The notes beneath the pieces were generated by a model that saw nothing but the letters and a program-made list of their open reading frames with translations, was not told where the DNA came from and made no database searches. This document shows positions 10,701 to 16,579 of a DNA stretch of 64,000 nt, piece by piece. Position numbers and translations under genes: made by a program. The stretch lies in the NCBI GenBank assembly GCA_028285035.1, contig JANQQF010000165.1:1-64000 (forward strand). The letters run 5' to 3'. This DNA is from Phycisphaerae bacterium (GTDB lineage: Bacteria; Chloroflexota; Anaerolineae; 4572-78; J111). Within the stretch, counting starts at the first letter, position 1. Each line of letters opens with the position of its first letter.

Positions 10701-13376
10701 CCGCAGATGATAATAGGGGGCCGGATCTGGTGATTGCTCAACCAAATGGCTAAAATCAGCGATGGCAGCCGGGTAGTTTTTCACGGAAAGTAGTAAACGT
10801 CCCCGCTGCTCATAGTTATCCAGGTCGGTTTCCGGCTGAAGCTCAATGGCTTTGTTAAAGTCAGCCAGGGCTGCGACCGTTTTGTTCAGCTTGAGATTGA
10901 GCCGCGCCCGCTGTTCATAGCTGTCATAATCATCGGGGGTATGCTGGATGGCATCGCTGAAATCAGTGACCGCTTCAAGATCGTCGCCCCGCGCTTTGTG
11001 GGCCAAGGCGCGACCGTGATAATTGAGGGCGGCCGTCGGAGCTAGGGCGATGGCTTCGTCAAAGTCAGCGATAGCCAAGCGATAATTTTCGATGGTCAGG
11101 TAAGTGTAGCCACGTTGTTGATAGCCTAGGGCGTTATCAGGATTAAGATCGACCGTTTCGCTAAAGTCGGCCAAGGCTGCATCAAATTCGTTTTGGGTTT
11201 GATGGGTTCGACCGCGCCAGTAGTAATTTTCATCGTTAGCGCTTTGCAGATCGATCGCCGCGTTAAAGTCGGCTAGGGCCTCATCATATTTCTGCTGGTC
11301 CAAGTGAACGCGCCCGCGCCAGTAGAAGTTGTCCCCATCTTTTTGGTCCAGCTCAATAGCCCAGGTCAGATCAGCTAGGGCGGCTTCATCCTTGCCCTGC
11401 TCTAAATGGGTGATCCCGCGCCCTTGATAGGCCAGAGCGTTGGGTTGCAAGGCGATGGCTTTGTCAAAATCGGCCAGGGCTGCGGCGTAATCATCGTTCT
11501 CAAGATGGGCTCGTCCGCGCCAATAGTAGTTGTCGCCGTTGTTGGGCTGCAACTCGATGATCTTGCTAAAGTTCTCTTGGGCTGCCTCAAACTCCTGCGC
11601 TTCCAGATGAATATGGCCGCGCCAGTAGTAGGTGCTGGCATCTTCGGGCTGGAGCTCGATGGCCTTGGAAAGATTATCCACCGCTTTGTTGGGGGCCGAC
11701 TCCGCATAGACCGCCCCGCTGAGCAAATAGGCCAGACTGCGCTCGCGATTGTCCAACAGGTTGAGATCGCCGAGCGCGGTAAAGAACTCGCCAAAGGCCT
11801 GCACCTCGACGGCCCGCCCTTCGCGATCAACCCCCAGCACGCTCGCCAAACGGTCGCGCCATTCGATCAGTGTTTCATCGCCCGTTTCGTGGGCCACTTG
11901 GCTCAAAATTTGATGCGTGTTGCGCAAGGCCCCCCGTTTTTGCTCATCCTGGGCCAGGGCGATATCGCTCCAGAGGTTGGTGAGCAGGGTGTTGAAGACC
12001 TCGGTCAGATAGGTGTCGGGATTTTGGGAGAGACGGTGATAGAGCCGTAGATTTTGATAGGCAAGCCATTCATCGTTAAGAATTTGCTGCTCGTCCGAGA
12101 GGCGCAGGGCCTCGGCCTGGCGAGCGTAGTAGTCGGCCATCTTGCGATGGGTCTCGTTATACTGCCGTGTCGATTGAGCCTTGAAGGCTTGTAGCATCTC
12201 TGTGCGGATGACCTCGTGATAGGCGTGACCATCGGCGGTGGGATCAACAAAGCGGGCTTGGCTCAACCACTCAAAGGCTTCGGTGGCGGCTTCCTCGCCC
12301 AGCAGCTCAGTCAGAATGGCCGGATCGAATTCCTGGGGCACGCTAGCCAACAATAACGCTTCTCGCTGCTCCGCCGTGGCCCCAGCCAGTACACGCTCAA
12401 TGGCCGTGCCTTCTTCATCGACCGGCACCCCGCCGGGGGCTGCGGTCAGGAAGGCCAACTGCACCGGCTTGAGTTCCGAGACCTCTAGCAGGGCCGCAGC
12501 CTGAGCTTCATCGGTGATACCTGCGTGCTCTAAATATTCGCGACCTTCGCCTTCGGTAAACTCGCGGAGCTTGACCTGGCGGGTGGCTTTGCGGAAGCGG
12601 GTCCAGGCCCCTTCCAGTGGCTCAACGCCCGCGATGATAAAGAAGATACGGCTGCTGAAGGCGCCGTACTTGCCCGACAGGGTGTCGAGCAGCCAGTTGT
12701 CGAGATGGACCGCCGTTTTTTCATAGGCATCAAAGAAAAGGATGATGCGACGCTGCTGGGCGTTCTCATTGAGATCGCGGATAAAGTGACGGGTGAGCTC
12801 GTTGTCGGTGTCGAGCAGTAGCACCCGATCCTCTGGAATAGGGAATGTTTCTGTAACGTAGGCAGTGAGGGCACTGTCCTGGTTGGTCACCAAATCATCC
12901 ACTTCACTGCGAATCTGTTCATCAACGGCGGCTTGGACAGGTGCTCGCCGCAGGCTACGTTTGTTGAGCCGGGTGGCACTCCGCAAGGCAAAATCCAGCA
13001 CGTCTTGCGGCGCGTGCGGGTCAGCCTCGATAATCTCTTTTAGGTGGCGGTAGCGTTCGTATCGGTCGGTAAAGGTGGTGAAGGTGTGGCCGGCCTCATC
13101 AAATTGGGCGGCGAAGTGGGCTAGGGTGGCCGGGATGCTATTTTGCTCATCCCGTACGCTGGCAGTAAGCACGGCGTGGTCATCGGCGATGTAGTGGAGT
13201 TGTTCAAGCAGGGTGGTTTTGCCCACCCCCGACTCGCCAGAGATAGCCAAAATCAAAAACGGCGGTCGCTCGGTGATGAGCGCTTTTTCAAAGCGAACCA
13301 GTTGCTCGCCCCGCCCTACAAATATTTCAGTCGAAAAATCCTCTAAAAAATCTTGAAATGAGGGGGTGTTTGTCAT
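1746..13376 (-). CDS. Giant STAND-like P-loop NTPase with about ninety TPR repeats (3876 aa)
   Basis: Start chosen at the ATG at 13376 (MTNTPSFQDF): upstream frame runs through an inverted repeat and looks non-coding, and a GGGG stretch sits about 7-9 bases before this ATG. Residues 47-54 are a Walker A motif (GESGVGKT); a hydrophobic strand ending in FFDAYEK near residue 240 fits Walker B. The NTPase and a winged-helix/arm region take about 560 residues. The rest, to about residue 3780, is near-continuous 34-36-residue tetratricopeptide units with the signature Y-Y-W-R-G-R-x-H/Y-L ... A-x-A-D-F-x-x-A-I-E-L-x-P. The tail ends in a short helical segment. The organisation (NTPase then superhelical repeat sensor) resembles STAND regulators and sensors. 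No N-terminal effector domain, signal peptide or membrane segment is visible. No frameshift is seen in 11.6 kb. Function unknown; signalling, scaffolding or defence sensing are possible. Confidence 0.9.
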   Translation of the reverse strand: MTNTPSFQDFLEDFSTEIFVGRGEQLVRFEKALITERPPFLILAISGESGVGKTTLLEQLHYIADDHAVLTASVRDEQNSIPATLAHFAAQFDEAGHTFTTFTDRYERYRHLKEIIEADPHAPQDVLDFALRSATRLNKRSLRRAPVQAAVDEQIRSEVDDLVTNQDSALTAYVTETFPIPEDRVLLLDTDNELTRHFIRDLNENAQQRRIILFFDAYEKTAVHLDNWLLDTLSGKYGAFSSRIFFIIAGVEPLEGAWTRFRKATRQVKLREFTEGEGREYLEHAGITDEAQAAALLEVSELKPVQLAFLTAAPGGVPVDEEGTAIERVLAGATAEQREALLLASVPQEFDPAILTELLGEEAATEAFEWLSQARFVDPTADGHAYHEVIRTEMLQAFKAQSTRQYNETHRKMADYYARQAEALRLSDEQQILNDEWLAYQNLRLYHRLSQNPDTYLTEVFNTLLTNLWSDIALAQDEQKRGALRNTHQILSQVAHETGDETLIEWRDRLASVLGVDREGRAVEVQAFGEFFTALGDLNLLDNRERSLAYLLSGAVYAESAPNKAVDNLSKAIELQPEDASTYYWRGHIHLEAQEFEAAQENFSKIIELQPNNGDNYYWRGRAHLENDDYAAALADFDKAIALQPNALAYQGRGITHLEQGKDEAALADLTWAIELDQKDGDNFYWRGRVHLDQQKYDEALADFNAAIDLQSANDENYYWRGRTHQTQNEFDAALADFSETVDLNPDNALGYQQRGYTYLTIENYRLAIADFDEAIALAPTAALNYHGRALAHKARGDDLEAVTDFSDAIQHTPDDYDSYEQRARLNLKLNKTVAALADFNKAIELQPETDLDNYEQRGRLLLSVKNYPAAIADFSHLVEQSPDPAPYYHLRAHTHRLVGGYDAAMADASQAIKLSPKNATYYRERGLAHFALEKYSAALNDFSQAIELEPEQADDYLWRGRVQLGAKHYEAAVADFEQAIDLREQPNGDDHHWLGYTHLQAKDYRDAIVALDSAVDHQPNNSLNYQYRALANQAIEEHEAAIADFGQAIKLNPTDALSYRQRGQVYLDTDEVWPAVSDLSRAIELEPEHAESYHRLGIAHYRQGNDEAALADFGQAIERLPEKAGAESYYWRGRIKMRQDQAAAALADFNDAIERDSKPGDYFYWRSQAHLAEQNQEAALEDLTNTIRRIPKNPDLYQQRGEIRFNLQDIKGARADFSKAIEHQPENGLHYQWRGHTYLQSENYERAATDFSQAIELSSENQAENHYWRGHAYFELGDYRTAATDFTQSIELEPTDNGQVYLERGMAHLEMNEYLAAMADFSTVIEMEPENGEAYAQRGRAHLETDDYTFAVADLDKAIELDPEKAYSHHWRGLAHFHLNDPKAAIPDFDRAIELGPDEATESYVWRGQAHLLVENYKAAEADLTKALKATPKDAKLHQLRGSARRGQQNYRGALADYSQAIELEPENIEHYQMRGQVYLDQKKLEQALADFDKTIELEPNNGDAYAGRGRAYQSAKDYDAAIADFTQAIELDQTSSSHYRERGLVYFDQGNIEAAKADLNQAIELGGPTERDDAYYWRGRVYMDTEDYAAAIEDFSQAIELESDIADSHFQRGMAYLAQSQQTEALADFDAAIDQHFNPPVTYYRERAKLHLALTHFAPAIEDFSQVLEMAPLPLDYQQRGAAYLQNGETNSALTDLNQAIELEPKVADNYYWRGRTQLALQQGSSAIKDLSQAIKLDSEQADYYYWRGQAYLSEANYEAAQTDFDKAITLAPTQMVHYYEGRGTAYFHLADYEAAQANFDQMLIIAPKNATAHNWLGQTHLATRTYPKAITEFSKAIALEPNAQRHYHGRGQVHLAADDFKAALADFDKAIELAPEDAEGFYLRGQAHWTQADYTTAETDFTKAASLAPERADVHLWHGRANIALQDYPAAVAAFSRALAQSLDASYEAYFWRGRAHFENEVYEAAIADFSQALQASPDSAEAYYWRGRAYFETDDSTAALTNFTEALKRDNTQAATYYWRGQTYLVTQDTFAAVDDFTKATKLEPKVGPHHQGLGAAHLANRDYAAAAVALDKAIELVPDSAKNYQMRGQARLMTENFEGAVADYTQAITFDPDDQLNYHQRGVGQLSLGKYQEAIADLTKAIELQDDEPWAESLYQRGGAYLAQQRYGSAIEDFNRALELNPDDPRSYSNRGRAYLASKKYDEAASDFNQAIRLQPAHYEHYYWQGRANLATKDYMAALGSFKQAIDINPKDALSYQGRGLTHLEQRGYTAATEEFSQAIELDPDNGENYHWRGRAYLATEAYQAAKDDFIKAIEFEPNEASNYQGLGVTHLEMEAEAEAIVNLNKAISLDPSNDDNYQWRGRAQLKARAYDTALKDLDKAIELDPMDGAHYFHRGRIQHRRGKMTAAVTNFTEAIERMTDNGYAHQERGITYFEVGAYPEAIADFTQALEKLPNERGHNYRRRGRVYLTTKDHSAALVNLDRAIELQPDNGENYQWRGRTNLEVGEFDAALADFSRTIELEPENPQAYQGRGLSYLALHNRAAAIEDLSQAIDLQPDNAYNYRQRGRAYLADENYKAAIADFDEAIELEPDNDDGYFGRGETHLAADNYDAALADFNKGMALVPDAAQNYQGRGRVYLQTEDYEPALADFDKAIELEPNNGHHYYWRGRTRLAMDNVDEALLDFGQALDRLPRIERGPTHLSRANVHFDQEDYQAAVSDFDRAIALLPPDSQMHQRRGRASLILQNYTGAVTDFSQAIELKPIASENYFWRGETYRASKNYEAAITDYQRAIELNPQDAGSFRGRGIAQYEIGEYRQAMDDFNAAIAIAPTDAKSHYWRGQTHLVQQAYEDAMADFEKAGELAPDDGRSYHGLGRASFELKAYSDAISHFDQALKLLPNDEQGETYFWRGRAHWATQNYDFARSDLSQAIVRLADEAESYFWRGRVQFDSRNYSGALSDFNQVLQRQPRHADSYYWRGRAYYQTQQYQAAMNAFDQALMLQPKQENRDVYFWRGRTAYVEQDYGTALMNFTSAIELDRDNAESYIWSGQANLALDQYRTALDDFAQAIKLEPNNDLAYQGRGLVHFTTEEYDTALHDFSEAIKRNPENAESYSWRGRIYKEQEKYNAAIDDYTIALDYRPDNGSYHYWRGLVYHEMTEYLAAIADFDEAIILQPKISRNYAARAVSYQAIDQTNAALADFAMALQIEPQSGQLHQQRAQIYLEANQPQAALNALDEAIKLDDNESEHYVWRGRTHLVMDSIDAAVADFNQALKLAPDVGDTHYWLGRAYLTGGAYQSALINFDKAIEYDADQAESYKQHGVTYLRMGEIEAALTDFDKASKLDEYNGEIYQWRGQAHLAREDLKSAKKDFGRSVDLQADLATGYQGLGTVYVLQDDPLAAEADLKKAIELDSTRGEPYYWLGRRYILSKDYDVALENFNRALMLQPELGGDIYRWRGRTAVETENYATAIDDLSQAIDQQPDNSENFYWRGRAYLATQEYQAAVADFSQAARLNPAGDGDIFLWRGRTHFETQNYHAAEADFNVAIELDKSDGRFPYWLGRTYLAMQKYTVALRDFGRAIELMPEDAASYQARAATYLEMSAFPAAVDDFTKAINLQPDNGENFFWRGRTRWLGQNFAAAAEDFTQTIVLLPDFHESYYWRGRAYIETGEYPAALMDFTTMIELEPNNAANYQGRGVTQTKMGEYNAAIADFNQAIKLSPQSVANYIWRGRANFDGYNYAAALVDFTSAIELQPQSAYNYAWRGRIYLTLNDVAKAEADFGQVEELLSEAGEPAYIVASAYAPRFQVSLACRWLRFALNRDRSLISRLLADPVFDTLREAVEFIRLLDEFEAQDRGDGVRGIAKRLFARG

Positions 13377-13426
13377 GCTTATGCCCCAGAATACTGTTGG
13401 GTAGAGATTAGAGAGGGTTTGCTTAC

Positions 13427-13490
13427 GACGTGATGCGTAATACGTGATACGTAGCCTGATTTTCACGTATCGCGTATTACGTATCACGTC
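13427..13490. repeat. 26-bp palindromic hairpin repeat
   Basis: Arms 13427-13452 and 13465-13490 pair over 26 bp with a 12-base loop. The only two non-Watson-Crick positions are G-T pairs in plus-strand RNA. The arms are built from TACGTGAT/GCGTAATACG modules. It lies in the probable 5' leader of the giant TPR gene. A related palindrome occurs at 40282-40323. Confidence 0.8.
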
Positions 13491-13577
13491 ACCGTTATCA
13501 CATAATATCCAAGAAAACCAACACTACAAACTAATCCCTAATCTCCACTACTAATCTTAACTTTTAATATTATGTAT

Positions 13578-13606
13578 AGTATAACACAAGAGTGGGCGAT
13601 GTGAAA
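13578..13606 (-). promoter_or_regulatory. Candidate sigma-70-type promoter for the giant TPR gene
   Basis: On the minus strand TTTCAC (13606-13601) and TATACT (13583-13578) are separated by exactly 17 bases. Transcription would start near 13571 and give a leader of about 195 bases that contains the palindromic hairpin. Confidence 0.5.
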
Positions 13607-13929
13607 GTATGGAAAGCGCGTAAGTTAAGGAATTCCAGCCAGATAAGTGACTTAAAACTATGTTTGTCGTCTAAGGCGTACGTCGACAAATTTAAGATGT
13701 CGGAATTTCTTAAGCTTTTCCAAAAATGGATCGTGGTAATGTATCATTTCATGGGATTCATAGCATTTAGGGATCATGAGTTCTTGGAAAAGCCTTAAGG
13801 TTCTGGGCCTGTTTGTTATGGAGATTATAGCGAGGGAAAAGCGGGTTGCCAAAGGGCGGGGGAAATTGGGTTGGGATGGGATGGATAAAATAGTTGATTT
13901 GTCTTTTTTAGGGGATAAAGTGGGTGAAG

Positions 13930-13997
13930 AACCGCGGATGAACAGAAAAACGCGGATAGAATGTCAACAATCCGCGACATTCTGCTAATCCGTGGTT
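13930..13997. repeat. Imperfect 28-bp inverted repeat
   Basis: Arms 13930-13957 and 13970-13997 match with a few mismatches; both carry AACC(A/G)CGGAT and CGCGGAT modules. The following bases to about 14055 hold further ATCCGTAAATCC / AATCTGTGG type modules, which look like interspersed genomic repeat units. Confidence 0.6.
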
Positions 13998-14069
13998 TTT
14001 AAGTGAACGGTAAACAGCAAAAATCCGTAAATCCTGCGCATCCTGTTCTAATCTGTGGCTGTTTTGCTG

Positions 14070-14082
14070 TATAATAGACGTA
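14070..14082 (+). promoter_or_regulatory. -10 element six bases before an ATG (possible leaderless start)
   Basis: TATAAT at 14070-14075 is followed after six bases by the ATG at 14082, so transcription would begin at or next to the start codon. No Shine-Dalgarno sequence precedes the ATG. The same spacing occurs before the DUF72 gene. Confidence 0.5.
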
Positions 14083-15181
14083 TGAAAAGAAAGCGATTAT
14101 CGCGTGAAGATGTTGAGCGAATTATAAAAGAGGCAAGGGTAAAGGCTACAAAGTTAGATCTTAGTGAGGCAGACCTTAGAAAAGTAACTCTTAGTAATAT
14201 GGACCTGAGTGGGATAGATCTAAGTGGGATTGACCTTGGTGATGTGGGCCTCAGAGAAACGGACCTTATAGGTTTAAATGTGAGACCTACTTGGACTAAC
14301 CTCAGTTACGCAAATTTGAGGGGAGCAAACCTCAGTAATGCCAATCTTAGAAAAGTTGATCTCTTTGGGGCGAATCTCAGAGAAGCGGATATGACAAGAG
14401 CCAACCTCTATAAGGCAAACCTCAAAGAATCAGACCTCAGAGATGCAATTATTAGTGAGGCTGATCTGTATAAGGCGAACCTCAGATATGCGGACCTTAG
14501 AGGGGCAGACCTCTATTTGGGCCAAATTTGGGCATACAGGTATATCAAGTTTAGACCTACGGCAAGTTAACGAACTTGAGATGGTTCTCCATATGGGGCC
14601 TTCACCGATCAGTACCAGCACTCTGATAAAATCTCAAGGTCAAATACCAATTGAGTTTTTACGTGGTTGTGGATTATCAGATGTACAAATCGAAATGGTG
14701 AAACTCCACAATCCAAACTTGAGCCAAAATCAAATCATTGACATCACCTACACCATCTCCAATATGCTGACAGGCCCAGCTATCAAGTACAACTCCTGTT
14801 TCATCAGCCATTCTAGCAAAGATGCCTCCTTCGCTCGAAAGCTCTATGACGATTTGCAAAATAATGGCGTTCGCTGCTGGTTTGCCCCAGAAGATATAAA
14901 AATTGGGAACAAAGTTCGGCGGACGATTGATGAGTCTATCTGAACATTCCCTCAAAAGCGGCTGGGTTGAAGATGAAGTCGAGCACGCAGTCGAACTTGA
15001 GAAAAAGCGAGGTAGTGAGGTGTTATTCCCGATACGAATTGATGAGATGGTGATGCAGTCGGAGATCGGCTGGGCAGCGAAACTGAAGCGGCAACGACAT
15101 ATTGGCGATTTTTGCAATTGGCAGGATGAGGGGGCTTACAGGGCGGGATTTGAGCGGTTGTTGAAGGATTTGAGGGCATAG
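14082..15181 (+). pseudogene. Broken pentapeptide-repeat / TIR-domain gene (two frame lesions)
   Basis: Three consecutive plus-strand frames encode the parts of one known architecture. Frame 1 (14082-14570) gives a helical start (MKRKRLSREDVERII) and pentapeptide repeats of A(D/N)LxX type. Frame 2 (about 14545-14943) continues with SLDLRQV, FLRGCG and the first half of a TIR domain (CFISHSSKD, VRCWFAPEDIKIG). Frame 3 (about 14915-15181) completes the TIR domain with SEHSLKSGWVEDEVE, which carries the conserved catalytic-type glutamate, then IGDFCNW. At the second junction the usual 8-10 residues between DESI and SEHS are missing, so a deletion of about 26-29 bases is likely. TIR domains of this type commonly cleave NAD or act in signalling and defence. 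As written no full-length protein is made. Sequencing error is possible but two lesions make decay more likely. Confidence 0.8.
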
Positions 15182-15188
15182 TTTTTAC

Positions 15189-15203
15189 CACAATTATATT
15201 GTG
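15189..15203. terminator. Small palindromic hairpin with flanking T/A runs
   Basis: CACAAT and ATTGTG pair perfectly around TAT, flanked by TTTTTAC and GAAAAAA. It directly follows the broken TIR gene and may have been its terminator. Confidence 0.4.
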
Positions 15204-15235
15204 AAAAAATTCAAATCTTGACTTACATCAGAGTG

Positions 15236-15273
15236 AAAAGAGCATTGTCTTGTTGAGCCGGTGCTCTTTTTTG
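15236..15273 (+). terminator. Intrinsic terminator
   Basis: AAAAGAGCA (15236-15244) pairs perfectly with TGCTCTTTT (15262-15270) and runs into a T tract. It separates the broken TIR gene from the small membrane-protein genes. Confidence 0.65.
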
Positions 15274-15408
15274 TTGTGCAACGGAATAATAATCGTGAGC
15301 CACTTTCGCATATTTTGCATGCAACCTACGAAAATTAGTACCTCCTCGTAATTAGAATGAATTGGAATGATCTATTTGTAGGTTTGAGTAATAGAAGGAT
15401 AAAACAGG

Positions 15409-15585
15409 ATGCTTCGTGCTGCGATTATAGGTGTATTTTCGTTTTTGCTTGCCTATGGATATATGCTTCATTTGAATATGGACTACACCCTCGAATCATT
15501 TGGGTTGTTGCTGGGTTCGGTTGTTATTGGTGTTTCTGTAGGCTTCTTAACAAAAATATCAGTTGAGATAGTTCCCCTGTTATGA
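15409..15585 (+). CDS. Small two-helix membrane protein (58 aa)
   Basis: The 58-residue product (MLRAAIIGVFSFLLAYGYML... ending KISVEIVPLL) has two hydrophobic helices, about residues 3-21 and 29-47, separated by a short polar segment. An AGAAGG ribosome binding site lies ten bases upstream, and the stop codon overlaps the next start in an ATGA (15582-15585), which implies translational coupling. These two points favour it over an overlapping 69-residue frame (15357-15566). I do not recognise the family. The neighbours are two other small membrane proteins, so the three may act together. Confidence 0.65.
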   Translation: MLRAAIIGVFSFLLAYGYMLHLNMDYTLESFGLLLGSVVIGVSVGFLTKISVEIVPLL

Positions 15586-15914
15586 AATATTTCAGGGGGA
15601 TGGTTCGGGGTGTAGCCTATGGCGCAATGGTATGGATCATAACTTCAGCGATCCTTGTCTTTGGGACGGCCTCATTAGACTCAGGTGTTGATAGTCAAGC
15701 TATTTCCGAGGTTATCGAGTTTAAAAGTTTATTTGGCTTTGTATTCTGGGGAGTCGTAATTAGTATGGTCAATGTGGGGGTGAAAGCATCTGACCAGAAT
15801 TTAACTGATAAGCAAGCAACAGAAAAGACCACACGGTTTGTAATGATGGGAATTACAGTATTGTTGATTTGTATGCTGCTTCAGATAATCCAGTTTGCAA
15901 TACTGTTTTTGTGA
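15582..15914 (+). CDS. Small membrane protein of unknown function (110 aa)
   Basis: Its ATG overlaps the stop of the upstream 58-residue gene by four bases, so the pair is probably co-translated. The product has about three hydrophobic helices (roughly residues 9-29, 50-66 and 86-109) joined by polar loops; the loop near 68-83 is charged (KASDQNLTDKQATEK). No catalytic motif or known family is recognised. It has normal base composition for this AT-richer patch. Confidence 0.65.
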   Translation: MKYFRGMVRGVAYGAMVWIITSAILVFGTASLDSGVDSQAISEVIEFKSLFGFVFWGVVISMVNVGVKASDQNLTDKQATEKTTRFVMMGITVLLICMLLQIIQFAILFL

Positions 15915-16002
15915 AATTTGATTAGAGTTATGTATTGATCGAGTATTTGAGATTAGTTAAGTTTTACAACCCAATTCAAGGTGCAATCCGATTTATGTAG
16001 AA

Positions 16003-16509
16003 ATGATGTTAAACATAATCGCTCAATGGATGGGAATGTTTATAACACGTGGGTTTTGGCTAGTTTTTTTATTTGCGCTTGTTGTCCGAGTAGTAAAATT
16101 ACAAAATCGAGCCAGGAGGCGTATTGAATATGATCCATCGTTGGCCGAAGGATATCGCCAATTTTTTCGATACCTGAGTTTGCTTAGTGCTTTACCTTGG
16201 ATTGTCATGGGGATTGGAATTTTTATTGGCAATGTACCAACTATATTTCATTTTATTGACCCTAAAGATGGCAATCCTTTTGTCTTGGCATTTCAGTTTG
16301 CTCTTATTTTTCCGAGTATATTGTTTGGTTTGTGGATCTATTTTTGGGATGGCGCAGAATTCTTTGTAGAGTATGTTGATCCAATTATAGATGGTTTTTT
16401 AGCGAATAGGAACTCAACTTTGAAGGTCAAAATATGGGCAGCAATTTGGTTTCTGAGCAGTATTATAATAATATTTTTGATCTTCTCCCGACTCACACAA
16501 TTTCTTTAA
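16003..16509 (+). CDS. Membrane protein of unknown function (168 aa)
   Basis: The protein has about four hydrophobic helices (roughly residues 10-30, 55-77, 93-113 and 142-165). A short basic stretch (KLQNRARRRIEYD) follows the first helix and should be cytoplasmic. There are two adjacent ATG codons at the start and no good ribosome binding site, so the start is uncertain by one codon. It follows the two smaller membrane genes by 88 bases and may belong with them. I do not recognise a family. It converges on the amine oxidase gene. Confidence 0.65.
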   Translation: MMLNIIAQWMGMFITRGFWLVFLFALVVRVVKLQNRARRRIEYDPSLAEGYRQFFRYLSLLSALPWIVMGIGIFIGNVPTIFHFIDPKDGNPFVLAFQFALIFPSILFGLWIYFWDGAEFFVEYVDPIIDGFLANRNSTLKVKIWAAIWFLSSIIIIFLIFSRLTQFL

Positions 16510-16579
16510 ATTTAATATTTGATTGTAGCACGTCGTCTGAATAAGTTGATACAGGTTTGGTAAAGTGAGTTGTATGCAT

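Larger units (their letters stand above)
13377..14069. other. Gene-free accessory stretch rich in inverted repeats
   Basis: No convincing gene. Besides the hairpin at 13427-13490 and the inverted repeat at 13930-13997 it contains two adjacent foldable segments. At 13651-13696 TTTGTCG pairs with CGACAAA inside an outer CTTAAA/TTTAAG pair. At 13709-13799 CTTAAGCTTTTCCAA pairs with TTGGAAAAGCCTTAAG across about 60 bases. Short open frames here look random. It could be the decayed remains of a small mobile repeat, but no transposase or terminal duplication is visible. Confidence 0.5.

Noticed and set aside
1746..11700. CRISPR array or non-coding tandem repeat
   Set aside because: The roughly 102-bp periodicity is diverged coding sequence for TPR units in one open frame, without identical repeats or unique spacers.
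13592..13798. Open frame of 68 codons
   Set aside because: It overlaps two foldable inverted repeats, has no ribosome binding site and no protein-like pattern.
14935..14950. In-frame TGA near the end of the TIR segment considered as a second selenocysteine codon
   Set aside because: The continuing TIR sequence is in a different frame, and several residues are missing at the junction, so a deletion explains it better.
15357..15566. Open frame of 69 codons overlapping the small membrane gene
   Set aside because: The 15409-15585 frame has a ribosome binding site, two clear helices and an ATGA overlap with the next gene.
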